Below, in pieces: positions 42,527 through 51,926 of a DNA stretch of 64,000 nucleotides. Position numbers and translations under genes: made by a program. Position 1 is the stretch's first letter. Every line of letters begins with the position of its first letter. Source of the DNA: Bacteroides sp. 51 (lineage in GTDB: Bacteria > Bacteroidota > Bacteroidia > Bacteroidales > Bacteroidaceae); contig NZ_QVMI01000006.1 of assembly GCF_010500965.1 (NCBI RefSeq), positions 206,020 to 270,019 on the forward strand, in the 5' to 3' direction. The notes below the pieces were generated by a model. It worked only from the letters and a program-made list of their open reading frames with translations, was not told where the DNA came from and searched no databases.

Positions 42527-43741
42527 ATGAATACTTGTAATATGAGTAATTTGATAAAGAGGCAAGCGCTTGTTTTAATCGTGGGATTAATTGCGACATT
42601 TAGTAGTTTTGCACAAACCTATTATTGGTATGAAACGATAGATACGGTTTCTGCTTTGGGATACTATAACATTGAACTAAGTCAGGAAATTGCAGGTGTG
42701 GGACTGAACTCTTTATTGATATTGGATGACGATGATAAAGAAGTCCCTTATTTGATTCGCTCATCTGTTCCGGTGAAGGAGATGAAGCAAATGGAGATGT
42801 ATGAACTGGTGTCTAATGTACACAAGGATAGTATTAATACCATAATTGTTCATAATCGGGAGGCTGAGGTTTCCCGGTTTTATCTTCGAATGAAAGAAGC
42901 TGAGGTTACTAAATATATTAGTATCCGGGGGAGTTATGATCGTAAGCAGTGGTTTAGCGTGAAGCAAAAGAGCCTTTTGTATAGCGAGCATAATCCTAAT
43001 CTTGGTGAGATTGCTATTATAGACTTTCCTAAAGGTGATTATACATATTATGAGTTGGCTATAACCAATAATAGTCGCAGTCCGTTAAATATAACAGGAG
43101 TTGGCAAGATTGAAAAAAGCAGTATTTATGGACAGTTTGTAGAACTGAAGCCGGGTTCTTTTGTGGTTAAAGAAGATAGAGGTAATACGATAATCACTTT
43201 CCCGTCTTTGGAATATCCATACTATTTATCTAAGTTCGAGCTACAGATTACAGGTAAAGGACATTATAACCGCAGGATGTGGTTGGAAAGTAGTGAGAAA
43301 ATAGAATATACTGTAGGAGCTTTCCAGCTTTCTTCGCGTGATGAACATACTTTCTATACTGATCAGGTATTGATTGATAAAAACACTCAGATCGTTATTG
43401 AAAACGAAAGCAATCCTTCGTTGACGGTTGATGGCATTAAACTCTTTGGCGTAAACCGTTATTTATGTGCTTACTTAGATGCAGGGATGCAATATCGTAT
43501 AGAAGCAGGTTTGAAAAGACCTGGCCGTTATGATATTCAGGATTTTGCCAATGAGATTTCTCTTCATTTACCTATAGTTAAGACTGTCGGTCTTCAAAAG
43601 AAGATGATTGAGAAAGAGCCGGAGCGGGAACTCCGTTTCTTTGAAAGCCCCCTCTTTTTGTGGGGAGTCATTGCTTTAACCGGACTTATACTACTCTTTA
43701 TTTGTTTGCGCATGTTAAAAGAACTAAAAAAGAAAAGCTGA
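42527..43741 (+). CDS. DUF3999-like exported membrane-anchored protein
   Basis: 404 residues. Signal peptide LVLIVGLIATFSSFAQ, a large periplasmic beta-rich region (about 30-370), and one C-terminal membrane helix (LFLWGVIALTGLILLFICL) followed by KKKS. This signal-body-anchor layout and the DUF2339 gene directly upstream fit DUF3999. The body has repeated jelly-roll-like segments (FYLRMKEAEVTKYISIRGS, YYLSKFELQITGKGHYNR) suggesting carbohydrate or peptidoglycan contact, which is a guess. An internal start at residue 6 (MSNLIK) is possible. Confidence 0.7.
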   Translation: MNTCNMSNLIKRQALVLIVGLIATFSSFAQTYYWYETIDTVSALGYYNIELSQEIAGVGLNSLLILDDDDKEVPYLIRSSVPVKEMKQMEMYELVSNVHKDSINTIIVHNREAEVSRFYLRMKEAEVTKYISIRGSYDRKQWFSVKQKSLLYSEHNPNLGEIAIIDFPKGDYTYYELAITNNSRSPLNITGVGKIEKSSIYGQFVELKPGSFVVKEDRGNTIITFPSLEYPYYLSKFELQITGKGHYNRRMWLESSEKIEYTVGAFQLSSRDEHTFYTDQVLIDKNTQIVIENESNPSLTVDGIKLFGVNRYLCAYLDAGMQYRIEAGLKRPGRYDIQDFANEISLHLPIVKTVGLQKKMIEKEPERELRFFESPLFLWGVIALTGLILLFICLRMLKELKKKS

Positions 43742-43972
43742 TTGCGTATTTTAGCTGATTGTACTTTGTTTGTTTTTACTTGCTTAATCTTTTTGTTTTA
43801 ATAAAAAGTTGCCTTTTGTGTCGCAATTTGATGTTAAAAGCAGACTTTTTTATTAATATTTATTTGCCGTTTATTCCTTCGGATGCCCTTGTTTAGTGGT
43901 TAATATTTGTGTTTAATTGTAAAAAGTGTTGTGAAACTTGTTGCTATTGAAAGATAAAGATGTAATTTTGTA

Positions 43973-43980
43973 ACAGAATT
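43973..43980 (+). promoter_or_regulatory. -7 box of the first LruC gene
   Basis: TAATTTTG, 41 bases before the ATG at 44021. The preceding gap (43742-43972) is AT-rich and has no other clear signal. Confidence 0.5.
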
Positions 43981-44020
43981 AAAAGTTTAGACCTATTTTT
44001 CATTGCAGCAAAAACAACTT

Positions 44021-46090
44021 ATGATGGTTAACAACACAGTTAAGCTATGTTTGATGTTGTGCCTTAGTGCCAGCATTTATTTGTTTACAGGATGTCAGGA
44101 TAAAGATTACTATGACCCTACCGATCCTACTGATGTAGGAAGTAACCCTTCAAATTTAGATTTCTCTACTACACAAAGCGTAAAACTGAATCTGAATTAT
44201 GCTGTCCCTAAAGGACATGCTTCGGAATTTGATGTATATTCAGAAAATCCGTTGGATGCGAATGGCGCGCTTCGTTTGGATTTAAAACCCCTAGCTGGTG
44301 GTATTCATGTTGTGGGAGTGTCTGAACTTACACGCGTAATTCCTTCTTATGTAACGGATTTGTACGTTTACTCTTCTAATGTATTTGTGTCGTTGTTGTC
44401 GTATGCGAAGATCGTAAATGGTGTAGCATCGTTCGAAGCTGTGGATATAGAAGATGCCGGAACCTCAAGAAGTAGCATTACTACTCGTGCAGGCAATGCC
44501 GGTCCTGATTTCTGGAAAAAGCCGGTAGTTAAATACCTGAAGACGAAAACGGACTTTTATCAGGAAACGGCTAATGGTCACATTAAATTTGATCTGATCC
44601 AACCGGATATGGTAAAAACTATTCCCGGAGAGGTGACCACATTGATTGGAAAAACGTTCAAGGAGAATAAGATGCCGGATTCCAGGTTTATTCAAGATGC
44701 GAACTTACACGTTGCTAAGGCGGGTCCTGGTGGAGTAGGGGCTAAAATCTATATTTCTGTTTTAGCTTCTAATGCTAGTTGGTTGAACTCATTGAGCTAT
44801 TTTGTATATACCGGAGATAAGACTGATTTTTCTCAATTGACGGCTGAAGAAGTAGCAGAACTGGAATTGATCAACGTGCTTCCACTGGCCAGACTTAATA
44901 CATATGGAAGTGATAAAAAGGGGGTGAGTCCCGAAACGTTTGTTCAACTCTTATATAAGAAAGGTGATGAATTCGTGGAAGAGTTTCCTGTAGGTTCGCT
45001 TGTTGGATGGAGACTTGGTGGCCATGCATTTGCTGAGAGTACTTTTGAGGAATCATTCAAGAGTTATGCCGGATGTCCGCTCTCTGTATCAGCTTGGAAT
45101 GAGGAGAAAGAGAATCCTAAAAAAGGACCTTCGGCTCATCCTACCAACCAGACGATATATTTCTCGGCTAAAGACAATGATGGCGTTGAATATAACTGTT
45201 TTGGATTTGAAGATAGAAGAACTGAGTCTGATGAAGACTATAATGATTTGATCTTCCATGTGCATACTGACCCCGCTGATGCATTAACTCCTCCTGAACC
45301 AATTGAGAGTGAAGATATATTCAAGAGCGAATCGTATAATGGTATTCTGGCTTTTGAAGACTTCTGGCCTAAGCAAGGTGACTATGACATGAACGATGTG
45401 GTAGTTAAGTATAATTCTACGGTTACTTACCGGTATAGAGTTGGTAAGGATGGAGCGGGAAACACGGTTACATCGACCGAGCCTATGGTAACGAAAGTAG
45501 AAGATGTTTTCTCAATGATCCATACCGGTGCTACCTACAACAATGCTTTTTCGTATAAAGTTAACATCGCTCCATCTAATGTAACGAGTGTAACAATTGA
45601 TGGTGAGGAATGTGCTGTTATTCCTGATGGCGATGGATTTATTATTGACCTATGTCCAAATGTAAAAGGAGTGATTGAAGCGATGAAATATGGCGTTACT
45701 CCTAAGGTATATACAGTAGTTATGGAATTTGCAGATGATAAGGTGGCACAAGATGGCTTCTCGACATTGGCAGCTCCATATAATCCATTTATTTTTCATA
45801 AGGAGGAAACTCCGGGTGCCGAAATTCACTTGTCTATGTACGAACCAACATCAAGAGTTAACCGGAGTTATTTTGGTACCTGGGATGACCGTTCTGACCT
45901 GAATACTTTGTGGTATGTAAGTGGTGAGAACAATAAATACCCATTTGCTATTCATCTGTCAGGAGTAGGCGATGAGTTTGTTGTTCCAAAGGAATCGAAA
46001 AAGATCTATGAGTCTTATCCGAGGTATTCTGACTGGGTTGAAAGTAATATGACCACCAATAGGGACTGGTATTTGTATCCTGCTCAATAA
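44021..46090 (+). CDS. LruC-domain lipoprotein, copy 1
   Basis: About 689 residues. The frame opens at a TTG (44003), but ATG codons at 44021 and 44024 align with the start of the downstream paralogue and are preferred. Lipoprotein signal LCLSASIYLFTGC, then the shared QDKDYYDPTDPTDVGSNPS. A Calx/DUF4114-like stretch with NCFGFEDRRTESDEDYNDLI is followed by the LruC domain: YNGILAFEDFWPKQGDYDMN and DVVVKYNSTVTYRY. The Asp-rich loops suggest calcium binding. LruC proteins are secreted surface lipoproteins of Bacteroidetes with no firm function that I know of. Confidence 0.88.
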   Translation: MMVNNTVKLCLMLCLSASIYLFTGCQDKDYYDPTDPTDVGSNPSNLDFSTTQSVKLNLNYAVPKGHASEFDVYSENPLDANGALRLDLKPLAGGIHVVGVSELTRVIPSYVTDLYVYSSNVFVSLLSYAKIVNGVASFEAVDIEDAGTSRSSITTRAGNAGPDFWKKPVVKYLKTKTDFYQETANGHIKFDLIQPDMVKTIPGEVTTLIGKTFKENKMPDSRFIQDANLHVAKAGPGGVGAKIYISVLASNASWLNSLSYFVYTGDKTDFSQLTAEEVAELELINVLPLARLNTYGSDKKGVSPETFVQLLYKKGDEFVEEFPVGSLVGWRLGGHAFAESTFEESFKSYAGCPLSVSAWNEEKENPKKGPSAHPTNQTIYFSAKDNDGVEYNCFGFEDRRTESDEDYNDLIFHVHTDPADALTPPEPIESEDIFKSESYNGILAFEDFWPKQGDYDMNDVVVKYNSTVTYRYRVGKDGAGNTVTSTEPMVTKVEDVFSMIHTGATYNNAFSYKVNIAPSNVTSVTIDGEECAVIPDGDGFIIDLCPNVKGVIEAMKYGVTPKVYTVVMEFADDKVAQDGFSTLAAPYNPFIFHKEETPGAEIHLSMYEPTSRVNRSYFGTWDDRSDLNTLWYVSGENNKYPFAIHLSGVGDEFVVPKESKKIYESYPRYSDWVESNMTTNRDWYLYPAQ

Positions 46091-46111
46091 TTACATAAGA
46101 ATATAAATGTA

Positions 46112-46147
46112 AATGAGGTTATCCGATTAATTTCGGGCAACCTCATT
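46112..46147 (+). terminator. Terminator-like hairpin after LruC copy 1
   Basis: AATGAGGTT and AACCTCATT arms (46112-46120, 46139-46147) with an inner TCCGA/TCGGG partial pairing. The following T-run is shared with the -7 box TATTTTTG (46153-46160) of the next gene. The same stem follows copy 2. Confidence 0.6.
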
Positions 46148-46152
46148 CAACC

Positions 46153-46160
46153 TATTTTTG
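46153..46160 (+). promoter_or_regulatory. -7 box of the second LruC gene
   Basis: TATTTTTG, 18 bases before the ATG at 46178. Confidence 0.5.
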
Positions 46161-46177
46161 CAACAAAAGAATGTGTT

Positions 46178-48202
46178 ATGATTAAAAACGCAATTAAACA
46201 ATGTTTGCTAATGTGCCTTTGCACTGGCTTTTTTCTTTTCGTAGGGTGTTCGGATAAAGACTATTATGATCCAACTCCTGATCCAGACCCTACTGATGTA
46301 GGAAGTAATCCTTCAGGTTTAAATTTCTCTACCACGCAAGAAGTAAAATTTGATCTGAACTATGATGCCCCTAAAGGTTTTGTTTCTGTATTCGATGTGT
46401 ATGCAGAATATCCGTTGGATGCGAATGGTGAACTTCGTTCAAACGTAACTCCCATTGCCGGAGGTATTAATGTTGTGGGAACGTCCCAACTTTCACGTGT
46501 AATTCCTTCGTATGTGACAGAATTATATGCTTACTCTTCTAGTTTGTTCGTTCCTCAGCTATCGTATGCGAAGATTGAAAACGGACGTGCTGTATTCTCT
46601 CAGGTAGATATTGATGCAGCCGTGTCAGCGGGTGCCTCCAGTCGTTCAATTGGCGATAAAAAGGTTGATAAATATTTAACGTCTGTCGATGATTTTTATG
46701 CCTGGACTGAAAACGGACATTATAGAAATGACCTTATCAACCCCGATGTTACTTTAACTATAGCCCCGGAGGTATTCACAGCTATATCGCAGGCATTTCC
46801 GCCCGGGAAAAGAGTAGATCCTATATTTTACAGAGATGCCACGGTAGAGATAGTAAAAGAAAATAAAGATCAGGGTGGAGCTAAAGTATACGTTTCGGTA
46901 ATATCTGCCGGAGGCTCTTACAACAATTCTCTGAGCTATTTTACTTATAATGGTGATAAAGAATTCAAAGATTTCTCAACCGAAGAGATAAATAACCTTA
47001 AGGTTATTAACGTTTTCAGATACGCAGACGTAATTAATAATACGATTGTAAATAAGAATGCGGGTCTTACACCAGGGAAATATGCCCAGCTTTTATATTT
47101 GGATGAGGAGGGAAATTACTCTGAGATTTTCCCGGTAAACACAAAAATCGGTTGGGTTTTGCATAGCAATGCCTTTGTTAATCAGATTTCTGATGTCAAC
47201 CCTGCAAGAGAATGGTTGTATTCTACGCCCGAATGGAACACGCCGGGTAAATATGGCAATAACTTTACTATCTTCTTTCAGACAACAGACAATGAGGGAA
47301 ATCCATTTAACTGCTTTGGGTTTGAAGATATGCCTAACGGCGGAGACGGAGACTGTAATGATGTGATTTTCCATGTACTGACTGACCCTATTGACGCCAT
47401 TGCACCACCGCCATCTATTGATCCTGACCCTATTGAAACAGAAGAAGCTATAAAAGGTATATTGGCTTTTGAAGACAACTGGCCTAGGCAGGGTGACTAT
47501 GACTTGAATGACGTAGTGGTTGAATACAATTCTACTGTGACTTATGTTCAAGATGGTGAAACTGTTAATGGCGGTGTACCTGTAGGTGAAGGCGATATTA
47601 CAGTTAAGAGTGTGAAAGATGTATTCTCGTTCATTCATACAGGGGCTACATTCAATAATGCTTTCTCTTATAAGGTAAACATTCCTCGGTCAAAAGTGAA
47701 GAGCGTAAAGATTGATGGTGAAGACTATGCTACTATACCCGATGGAGCCGGATTTGTCATTGAATTGTGCCCCAATGTAAGGGAGGTGATTACACCGATG
47801 ACATATGGCGTTACTCCTAAGGTGTACACCGTAGATATGGAATTCGTAGATGGCGCTGTGTTGCAGGATGGTTTTTCTCAATTGGCTGCTCCATATAATC
47901 CGTTTATCTCACCTCGCGAGACTGCTGGTGCCGAAATACATTTGCCTATGTATGAACCTACATCCAAAGCAAACCGTAGCTATTTTGGAACAGCAGACGA
48001 CCGTTCTGATCAGAGCACTTTGTGGTATGTAAGCGGTGAAAACAATAAATATCCATTTGCCATCCATTTGTCGGGAACGAACGATGGGTTTGTTGTGCCA
48101 AAGGAAGCGGCGAAGATTTATGTAACCTATCCAAGATATTCTAGCTGGGTTGATAGCAATATGACTACCGATAGGGACTGGTATTTGTATCCTGCACAGT
48201 AA
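46178..48202 (+). CDS. LruC-domain lipoprotein, copy 2
   Basis: 674 residues, a tandem paralogue of the gene before it. Same lipoprotein start (LCTGFFLFVGC), same SDKDYYDPTPDPDPTDVGSN linker, same GILAFEDNWPRQGDYDLNDV LruC signature and nearly identical C-terminus (SNMTTDRDWYLYPAQ). The middle (about 150-330) differs most, including the loops AFPPGKRVDPIFYRD versus the copy 1 equivalent, as expected if that part is exposed or ligand-binding. It has its own -7 box, so the two can be expressed separately. Confidence 0.9.
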   Translation: MIKNAIKQCLLMCLCTGFFLFVGCSDKDYYDPTPDPDPTDVGSNPSGLNFSTTQEVKFDLNYDAPKGFVSVFDVYAEYPLDANGELRSNVTPIAGGINVVGTSQLSRVIPSYVTELYAYSSSLFVPQLSYAKIENGRAVFSQVDIDAAVSAGASSRSIGDKKVDKYLTSVDDFYAWTENGHYRNDLINPDVTLTIAPEVFTAISQAFPPGKRVDPIFYRDATVEIVKENKDQGGAKVYVSVISAGGSYNNSLSYFTYNGDKEFKDFSTEEINNLKVINVFRYADVINNTIVNKNAGLTPGKYAQLLYLDEEGNYSEIFPVNTKIGWVLHSNAFVNQISDVNPAREWLYSTPEWNTPGKYGNNFTIFFQTTDNEGNPFNCFGFEDMPNGGDGDCNDVIFHVLTDPIDAIAPPPSIDPDPIETEEAIKGILAFEDNWPRQGDYDLNDVVVEYNSTVTYVQDGETVNGGVPVGEGDITVKSVKDVFSFIHTGATFNNAFSYKVNIPRSKVKSVKIDGEDYATIPDGAGFVIELCPNVREVITPMTYGVTPKVYTVDMEFVDGAVLQDGFSQLAAPYNPFISPRETAGAEIHLPMYEPTSKANRSYFGTADDRSDQSTLWYVSGENNKYPFAIHLSGTNDGFVVPKEAAKIYVTYPRYSSWVDSNMTTDRDWYLYPAQ

Positions 48203-48228
48203 GTAATTCTCATATAAGAATATAGAAA

Positions 48229-48266
48229 CAAATGAGGTTGCCCATACGGGCAACCTCATTTGTTTT
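48229..48266 (+). terminator. Terminator after LruC copy 2
   Basis: AAATGAGGTTGCCC (48230-48243) and GGGCAACCTCATTT (48248-48261) form a perfect 14-bp stem with a 4-base loop, followed by GTTTT. Confidence 0.9.
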
Positions 48267-48843
48267 AGCAAACTATAGACAAAATGACAAAAATGACATT
48301 TTGATAATAGAATAGAGTGGTAATCGCATATTCCCGGCTTGGGGAAGGAGGGGAAGGAAAAATGGCAAAAGAATCATGTTTGTAAAAATCGGTAAGATTC
48401 TAATTTGTGAAATAAACTATCTAAATGACCGAAATATAACAAAATAGATTACGAATAACTATATGAACCGCAATAAATACAGCAAATGTGTACTTTAGTC
48501 GTTTCGCTTGAAACAGACCAACTAGAGGATAAAAACCTATAAAATGAAACACGCTGAACTCTTGAGCGCTTGACTGTCGATACTTGAGCGCTTGGCTGTT
48601 GATACTTGAGCCGCGCGTTATCTATACTTGAGCCGCGTGCTGTCGACAGTACGCGGCTCAAGTGTAGAAATTATTGCGCTGGGGCACTTCCAAATATCAA
48701 TAATACACTGCAAAAGCAAGCCTAAGACCTGATTTTAACATCTCATTGAAGGTTTTTGAAAAGTTTGTGTGTAATCAAAATGGAGTAAATTCTATCTTTT
48801 TGATCTGCTTTTGCTCATATTTGTGACTTGATGGATTGGCCCG
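48267..48843. other. Non-coding gap with the 22-bp array
   Basis: No credible gene. Apart from the array at 48538-48669 it is AT-rich and unremarkable. The short minus-strand ORF at 48449-48661 is read through the array itself and has no protein character. Confidence 0.6.
48538..48669. repeat. 22-bp-period array 3 (ACTTGAGC units)
   Basis: Units at 48560, 48582, 48604, 48626 and 48648, each 22 bases, with a weak one possible at 48538. The first four begin (A/T)CTTGAGC and diverge in the second half (CTTGACTGTCGAT versus CGCGTTATCTAT). The fifth is inverted, so 48627-48662 forms a near-palindrome: TGAGCCGCGT, centre CTGTCGACAG, ACGCGGCTCA. It lies between the LruC terminator and the 3' end of a convergent gene. 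Confidence 0.85.
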
Positions 48844-50016
48844 CTATTTCTTCCGCATAATCTGTAAATTCGACTGGCGAGCAAAACCTATGCGGAAAGC
48901 CAATGGTTTGGGACTTCCTAGTTGATAAGCATCACGTAGTGCAGGTTGTGCATATTCCACATAAGTAGATATCGGTTTGTAGAATGTTCCATAAAGCATG
49001 GTATCCCAGTTCTCTTTTTTATAATACATTAATGGTATTCCCGAGTCGTCCTGCATAATAGCCGATGATTGTTTCAGGATCATATCCCGAATGGTCGAGA
49101 ACATACCTTCATGCATCAGATAGGAAGCCGACTTGATAAAACTTGCCGTTGTAGCCTGGCTTAGACTATTAATGTAAGCCACCAGAGGCTTATTCTTGGC
49201 GAGCCCGTCATTGCTCAGGTCTGTGGCATAGTAATACAGAGTCTGGGCCTTGTTCGTTCCTGTGCGGAAAAACCTGATCTCGACTAATCCCGTCGGACTG
49301 GAGATGGGCGTTCCGTCTGCTTCTGCATCTACAATTCTCCCGTTGTCATCAATGCGCATATCCTTAATGCTGATAATCTGTTTATCGGCACGCGCCATCA
49401 ACATAGAAATAATAGGAACCACGCCATCTATCGTGTCATTCTCCTGTTCCACATTCATGTCCTTTGTCCGGAAGAAGCTGAGGCTAAGCACATCCGATAC
49501 GGCATCCTGATACAGCTTATACGTCTTGGCCGACGGGTGTTTTACCTGTATGGCTTGTCCCGTACGTTCCAGCCCGATAAGGAAGTACGTATCCATATCG
49601 GGGAAGAAAGCGTTGGAGAACAGGAAGTCCGGCCCACCAAACGGATAGAATAACGTCTGGCATTTCTGATTAATGTCACTTAGCTCATGCTGTGCAAAGG
49701 ATAGCACCTTCGGCGCGCTTTGTTGGTATGAATTCCAGATCTGATCCATGTTCCGGGCATGATTCTTCCATTCCTTCGTTTGCGTAAGTGCATACAGTTT
49801 GTTGTTCTTGTTCACTACCGGAAGCCCGGCAACAAACCTGGCAGCATCATTCAAAGCCTCATTTGCCACCACCTTCACGCTATCACTAGCTTCCGGGGCA
49901 GCCTGCTTTTCGGTATTATCCGAGGCCGAAGCTGCTTTTTCTTTGTTTGATCCACAGGACGAGATGCATAACACACCTACCAGAATCAATGTTGAATACC
50001 AAAGTTTAGTTCTCAT
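48844..50016 (-). CDS. Lipoprotein of unknown function
   Basis: 390 residues. Lipoprotein signal LILVGVLCISSC then a Ser/Ala/Glu-rich linker (KEKAASASDNTEKQAAPEAS). The main domain includes LFYPFGGPDFLFSNAFFPDM and DTYFLIGLERTGQ, then a long alpha/beta section with SGIPLMYYKKENWDTMLYG near the C-terminus. I do not recognise a Pfam family; the GGPDF and LIGLE stretch suggests a conserved core. The APC permease lies 25 bases upstream on the same strand, so it may be co-transcribed, but no functional link is evident. Confidence 0.6.
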   Translation of the reverse strand: MRTKLWYSTLILVGVLCISSCGSNKEKAASASDNTEKQAAPEASDSVKVVANEALNDAARFVAGLPVVNKNNKLYALTQTKEWKNHARNMDQIWNSYQQSAPKVLSFAQHELSDINQKCQTLFYPFGGPDFLFSNAFFPDMDTYFLIGLERTGQAIQVKHPSAKTYKLYQDAVSDVLSLSFFRTKDMNVEQENDTIDGVVPIISMLMARADKQIISIKDMRIDDNGRIVDAEADGTPISSPTGLVEIRFFRTGTNKAQTLYYYATDLSNDGLAKNKPLVAYINSLSQATTASFIKSASYLMHEGMFSTIRDMILKQSSAIMQDDSGIPLMYYKKENWDTMLYGTFYKPISTYVEYAQPALRDAYQLGSPKPLAFRIGFARQSNLQIMRKK

Positions 50017-50041
50017 TTTTGCGTTTCTTTCTATGTTATAA

Positions 50042-51424
50042 CTAGGAGAGGGGTTCTTCTCTACTTCCCTTCTTCCCTCCTTTTACAATTATTTTATTCA
50101 GATAGTAGACGCCTGCCCCTGTCAATAGCGTAAAGATGCTCATGCAGCTCATCCACATTACCTGCTGTGTGTTCTCTATAAATGTATCCTTATAATCTTC
50201 GTACACCAAATAAACAATCGACCATAAAATAAGTGCGATAAAAATGCAGGGAGTTGCCGGATACCCCCATGTCTTGTATGGCCGTTTCGCATCGGGAAAG
50301 CGCTTCCGGTGGATGAATACGCCCGCCACTGTGAGCATGGCGAAAAAAGATAGCGTAATCCCCGTATATTTAGTCACCAGAATAAAGGAATCTGTGATGA
50401 TAAGCAGAAAGCTTATAATGAATTGTACCCAGATTGCAATGTAAGGCGTACCCTTCTTCGAACGTCTGGACAGTTGGCGGAGAATATACGTATCCTCGCC
50501 CATAACCTGCGATACCCGCGGACCAAGAAATGCCATAGAACTGATGCTCGACAACAAAAGCAAAGCAATAATCAGTCCCATCATATTACCCATCTTTTCA
50601 CCAAAGATATGCTGTGCAGCAATTAACGCCACCTCAAGCTGTCCCTGCATAGCTTCTACAGGGGTAGATAACATTAGGGCGGCATTGAGCAGCACATACA
50701 GTATCATTACAATAATGGTACTGATAAATAGTGACCGCGGAATGGTTCGCTGTGGATTCCTGATCTCATTCGCCATATAAGCTGAGGCATTCCAGCCTGA
50801 ATAAGAATAATATACCCAGATCAATGAGACGGCAAAGCCGGCAGAAAAGATTTCATCGAAAGAGAAGTCCGAAGCCGCTGCCGACACATCCTGATATTGT
50901 TCCGGCAGGCAGAAACCGCAAATGATCAGGACGATAATGACCAGTATCTTGAAAAATGTAAAGTAGCGTTGAATAGCCCCTCCCGCTCGTACGTCATAAG
51001 CATGAATAGCTGTAATTATAGTCAGTACAACAAGTGCCGTGATTGTAGGAGGAAGCACAGGGAATACTTTATGCAAATACGTACTAAACGCCATACACGC
51101 CAGAGCCACCGGAGCGGCAAAGCCTACAATCAGCGATGCCCATCCCGACATAAAACCCAATAACGGATGGTATATTTCGCGCAGGTAGTGATACTCGCCA
51201 CCCGAACGCGGCATCGTTGCTCCCAATTCGCCATATACGAGCGCACCACAAAGGGCGATTATCCCCCCGAAAAGCCAAAGAAGCAGAATGGAGATAAAGT
51301 TCGTAGTTCCAACCAGCAGATACCCCAGAGATGTAAACACCCCGGTACCTATCATATTGGCTATCACGAATGCAGAAGCCGTCACCAGTCCGAACTTGTA
51401 TGTCTCGTATTTGTTTTTTATCAT
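50042..51424 (-). CDS. APC-superfamily amino acid permease
   Basis: About 460 residues from the ATG at 51424-51422 (MIKNKYETYKFGLVTASAF). The frame opens at 51457, but the extra 11 residues (MLFLCFGRGKS) are not family-like. About 12 membrane helices are present. FVIANMIGTGVFTSLGY is the helix 1 GxGxF substrate motif, MPRSGGEYHYLREIYHP is the helix 3 signature, and SYSGWNASAYMANEIRNPQRT is helix 6. It imports or exchanges an amino acid or amine in the inner membrane; the substrate cannot be named. Confidence 0.88.
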   Translation of the reverse strand: MIKNKYETYKFGLVTASAFVIANMIGTGVFTSLGYLLVGTTNFISILLLWLFGGIIALCGALVYGELGATMPRSGGEYHYLREIYHPLLGFMSGWASLIVGFAAPVALACMAFSTYLHKVFPVLPPTITALVVLTIITAIHAYDVRAGGAIQRYFTFFKILVIIVLIICGFCLPEQYQDVSAAASDFSFDEIFSAGFAVSLIWVYYSYSGWNASAYMANEIRNPQRTIPRSLFISTIIVMILYVLLNAALMLSTPVEAMQGQLEVALIAAQHIFGEKMGNMMGLIIALLLLSSISSMAFLGPRVSQVMGEDTYILRQLSRRSKKGTPYIAIWVQFIISFLLIITDSFILVTKYTGITLSFFAMLTVAGVFIHRKRFPDAKRPYKTWGYPATPCIFIALILWSIVYLVYEDYKDTFIENTQQVMWMSCMSIFTLLTGAGVYYLNKIIVKGGKKGSREEPLS

Positions 51425-51466
51425 GCTTTTACCTCGTCCGAAGCACAAAAATAGCAATATAATAAG

Positions 51467-51474
51467 TAACTTTG
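51467..51474 (+). promoter_or_regulatory. -7 box of the 51497 operon
   Basis: TAACTTTG, 22 bases before the ATG at 51497. Confidence 0.5.
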
Positions 51475-51496
51475 CAGAAAAGAAGTATTTTTAATT

Positions 51497-51916
51497 ATGT
51501 GGGTATTAGTCATTGCATTGGTTGTGGTTGCGATTGTTGCCCTTGTTTTGGGCCATGCTCGTAACAGGAATTTGCAGCGGAAGATAGCGAGAGGCGAGAT
51601 TGATCGCATGCCCGAAGTTACTGAGGTCGATGCAGAATGCTGCGGACAGCATCAGATCTGCGAAAAAGATAGTCTACTGGCTGCGGTCAGCAAGCAGATA
51701 GAATACTACGACGATGAAGAACTGGATCATTATATCGGTATAGCTCCGGATGAATACACGCCGGATCAGGCGGAACAGTTCCGGGATGTATTCTATACCA
51801 TGCAGGATATTGATGTCGCAGGGTGGGTAAGAAGCCTCCAGCTGCGTGGCATCTGTTTGCCAGACGATATTAAGGATGAAGTTTTTCTGATTATTGGCGA
51901 ACGAAGAGTAGGATAG
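51497..51916 (+). CDS. Small membrane-anchored acidic protein linked to a metal permease
   Basis: 139 residues. An N-terminal helix (VLVIALVVVAIVALVLGH) is followed by RNRNLQRKIARGE, a Cys/His patch DAECCGQHQICEKD and an acidic domain (YYDDEELDHYIGIAPDEYTP, then VFYTMQDIDVAGWVRSLQL). I do not recognise a family. The ZnuB-like permease frame begins two bases after its stop and its ATG is 10 bases away, so they are co-transcribed. The CC..H..C patch next to a zinc/manganese-type permease suggests metal sensing or handover. That is an inference. Confidence 0.6.
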   Translation: MWVLVIALVVVAIVALVLGHARNRNLQRKIARGEIDRMPEVTEVDAECCGQHQICEKDSLLAAVSKQIEYYDDEELDHYIGIAPDEYTPDQAEQFRDVFYTMQDIDVAGWVRSLQLRGICLPDDIKDEVFLIIGERRVG

Positions 51917-51926
51917 GGTGAGGCTA

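Noticed and set aside
48449-48661. 70-residue minus-strand ORF over the 22-bp array
   Set aside because: Read through non-coding repeat units whose period (22) is not a multiple of three, so frame is not maintained.
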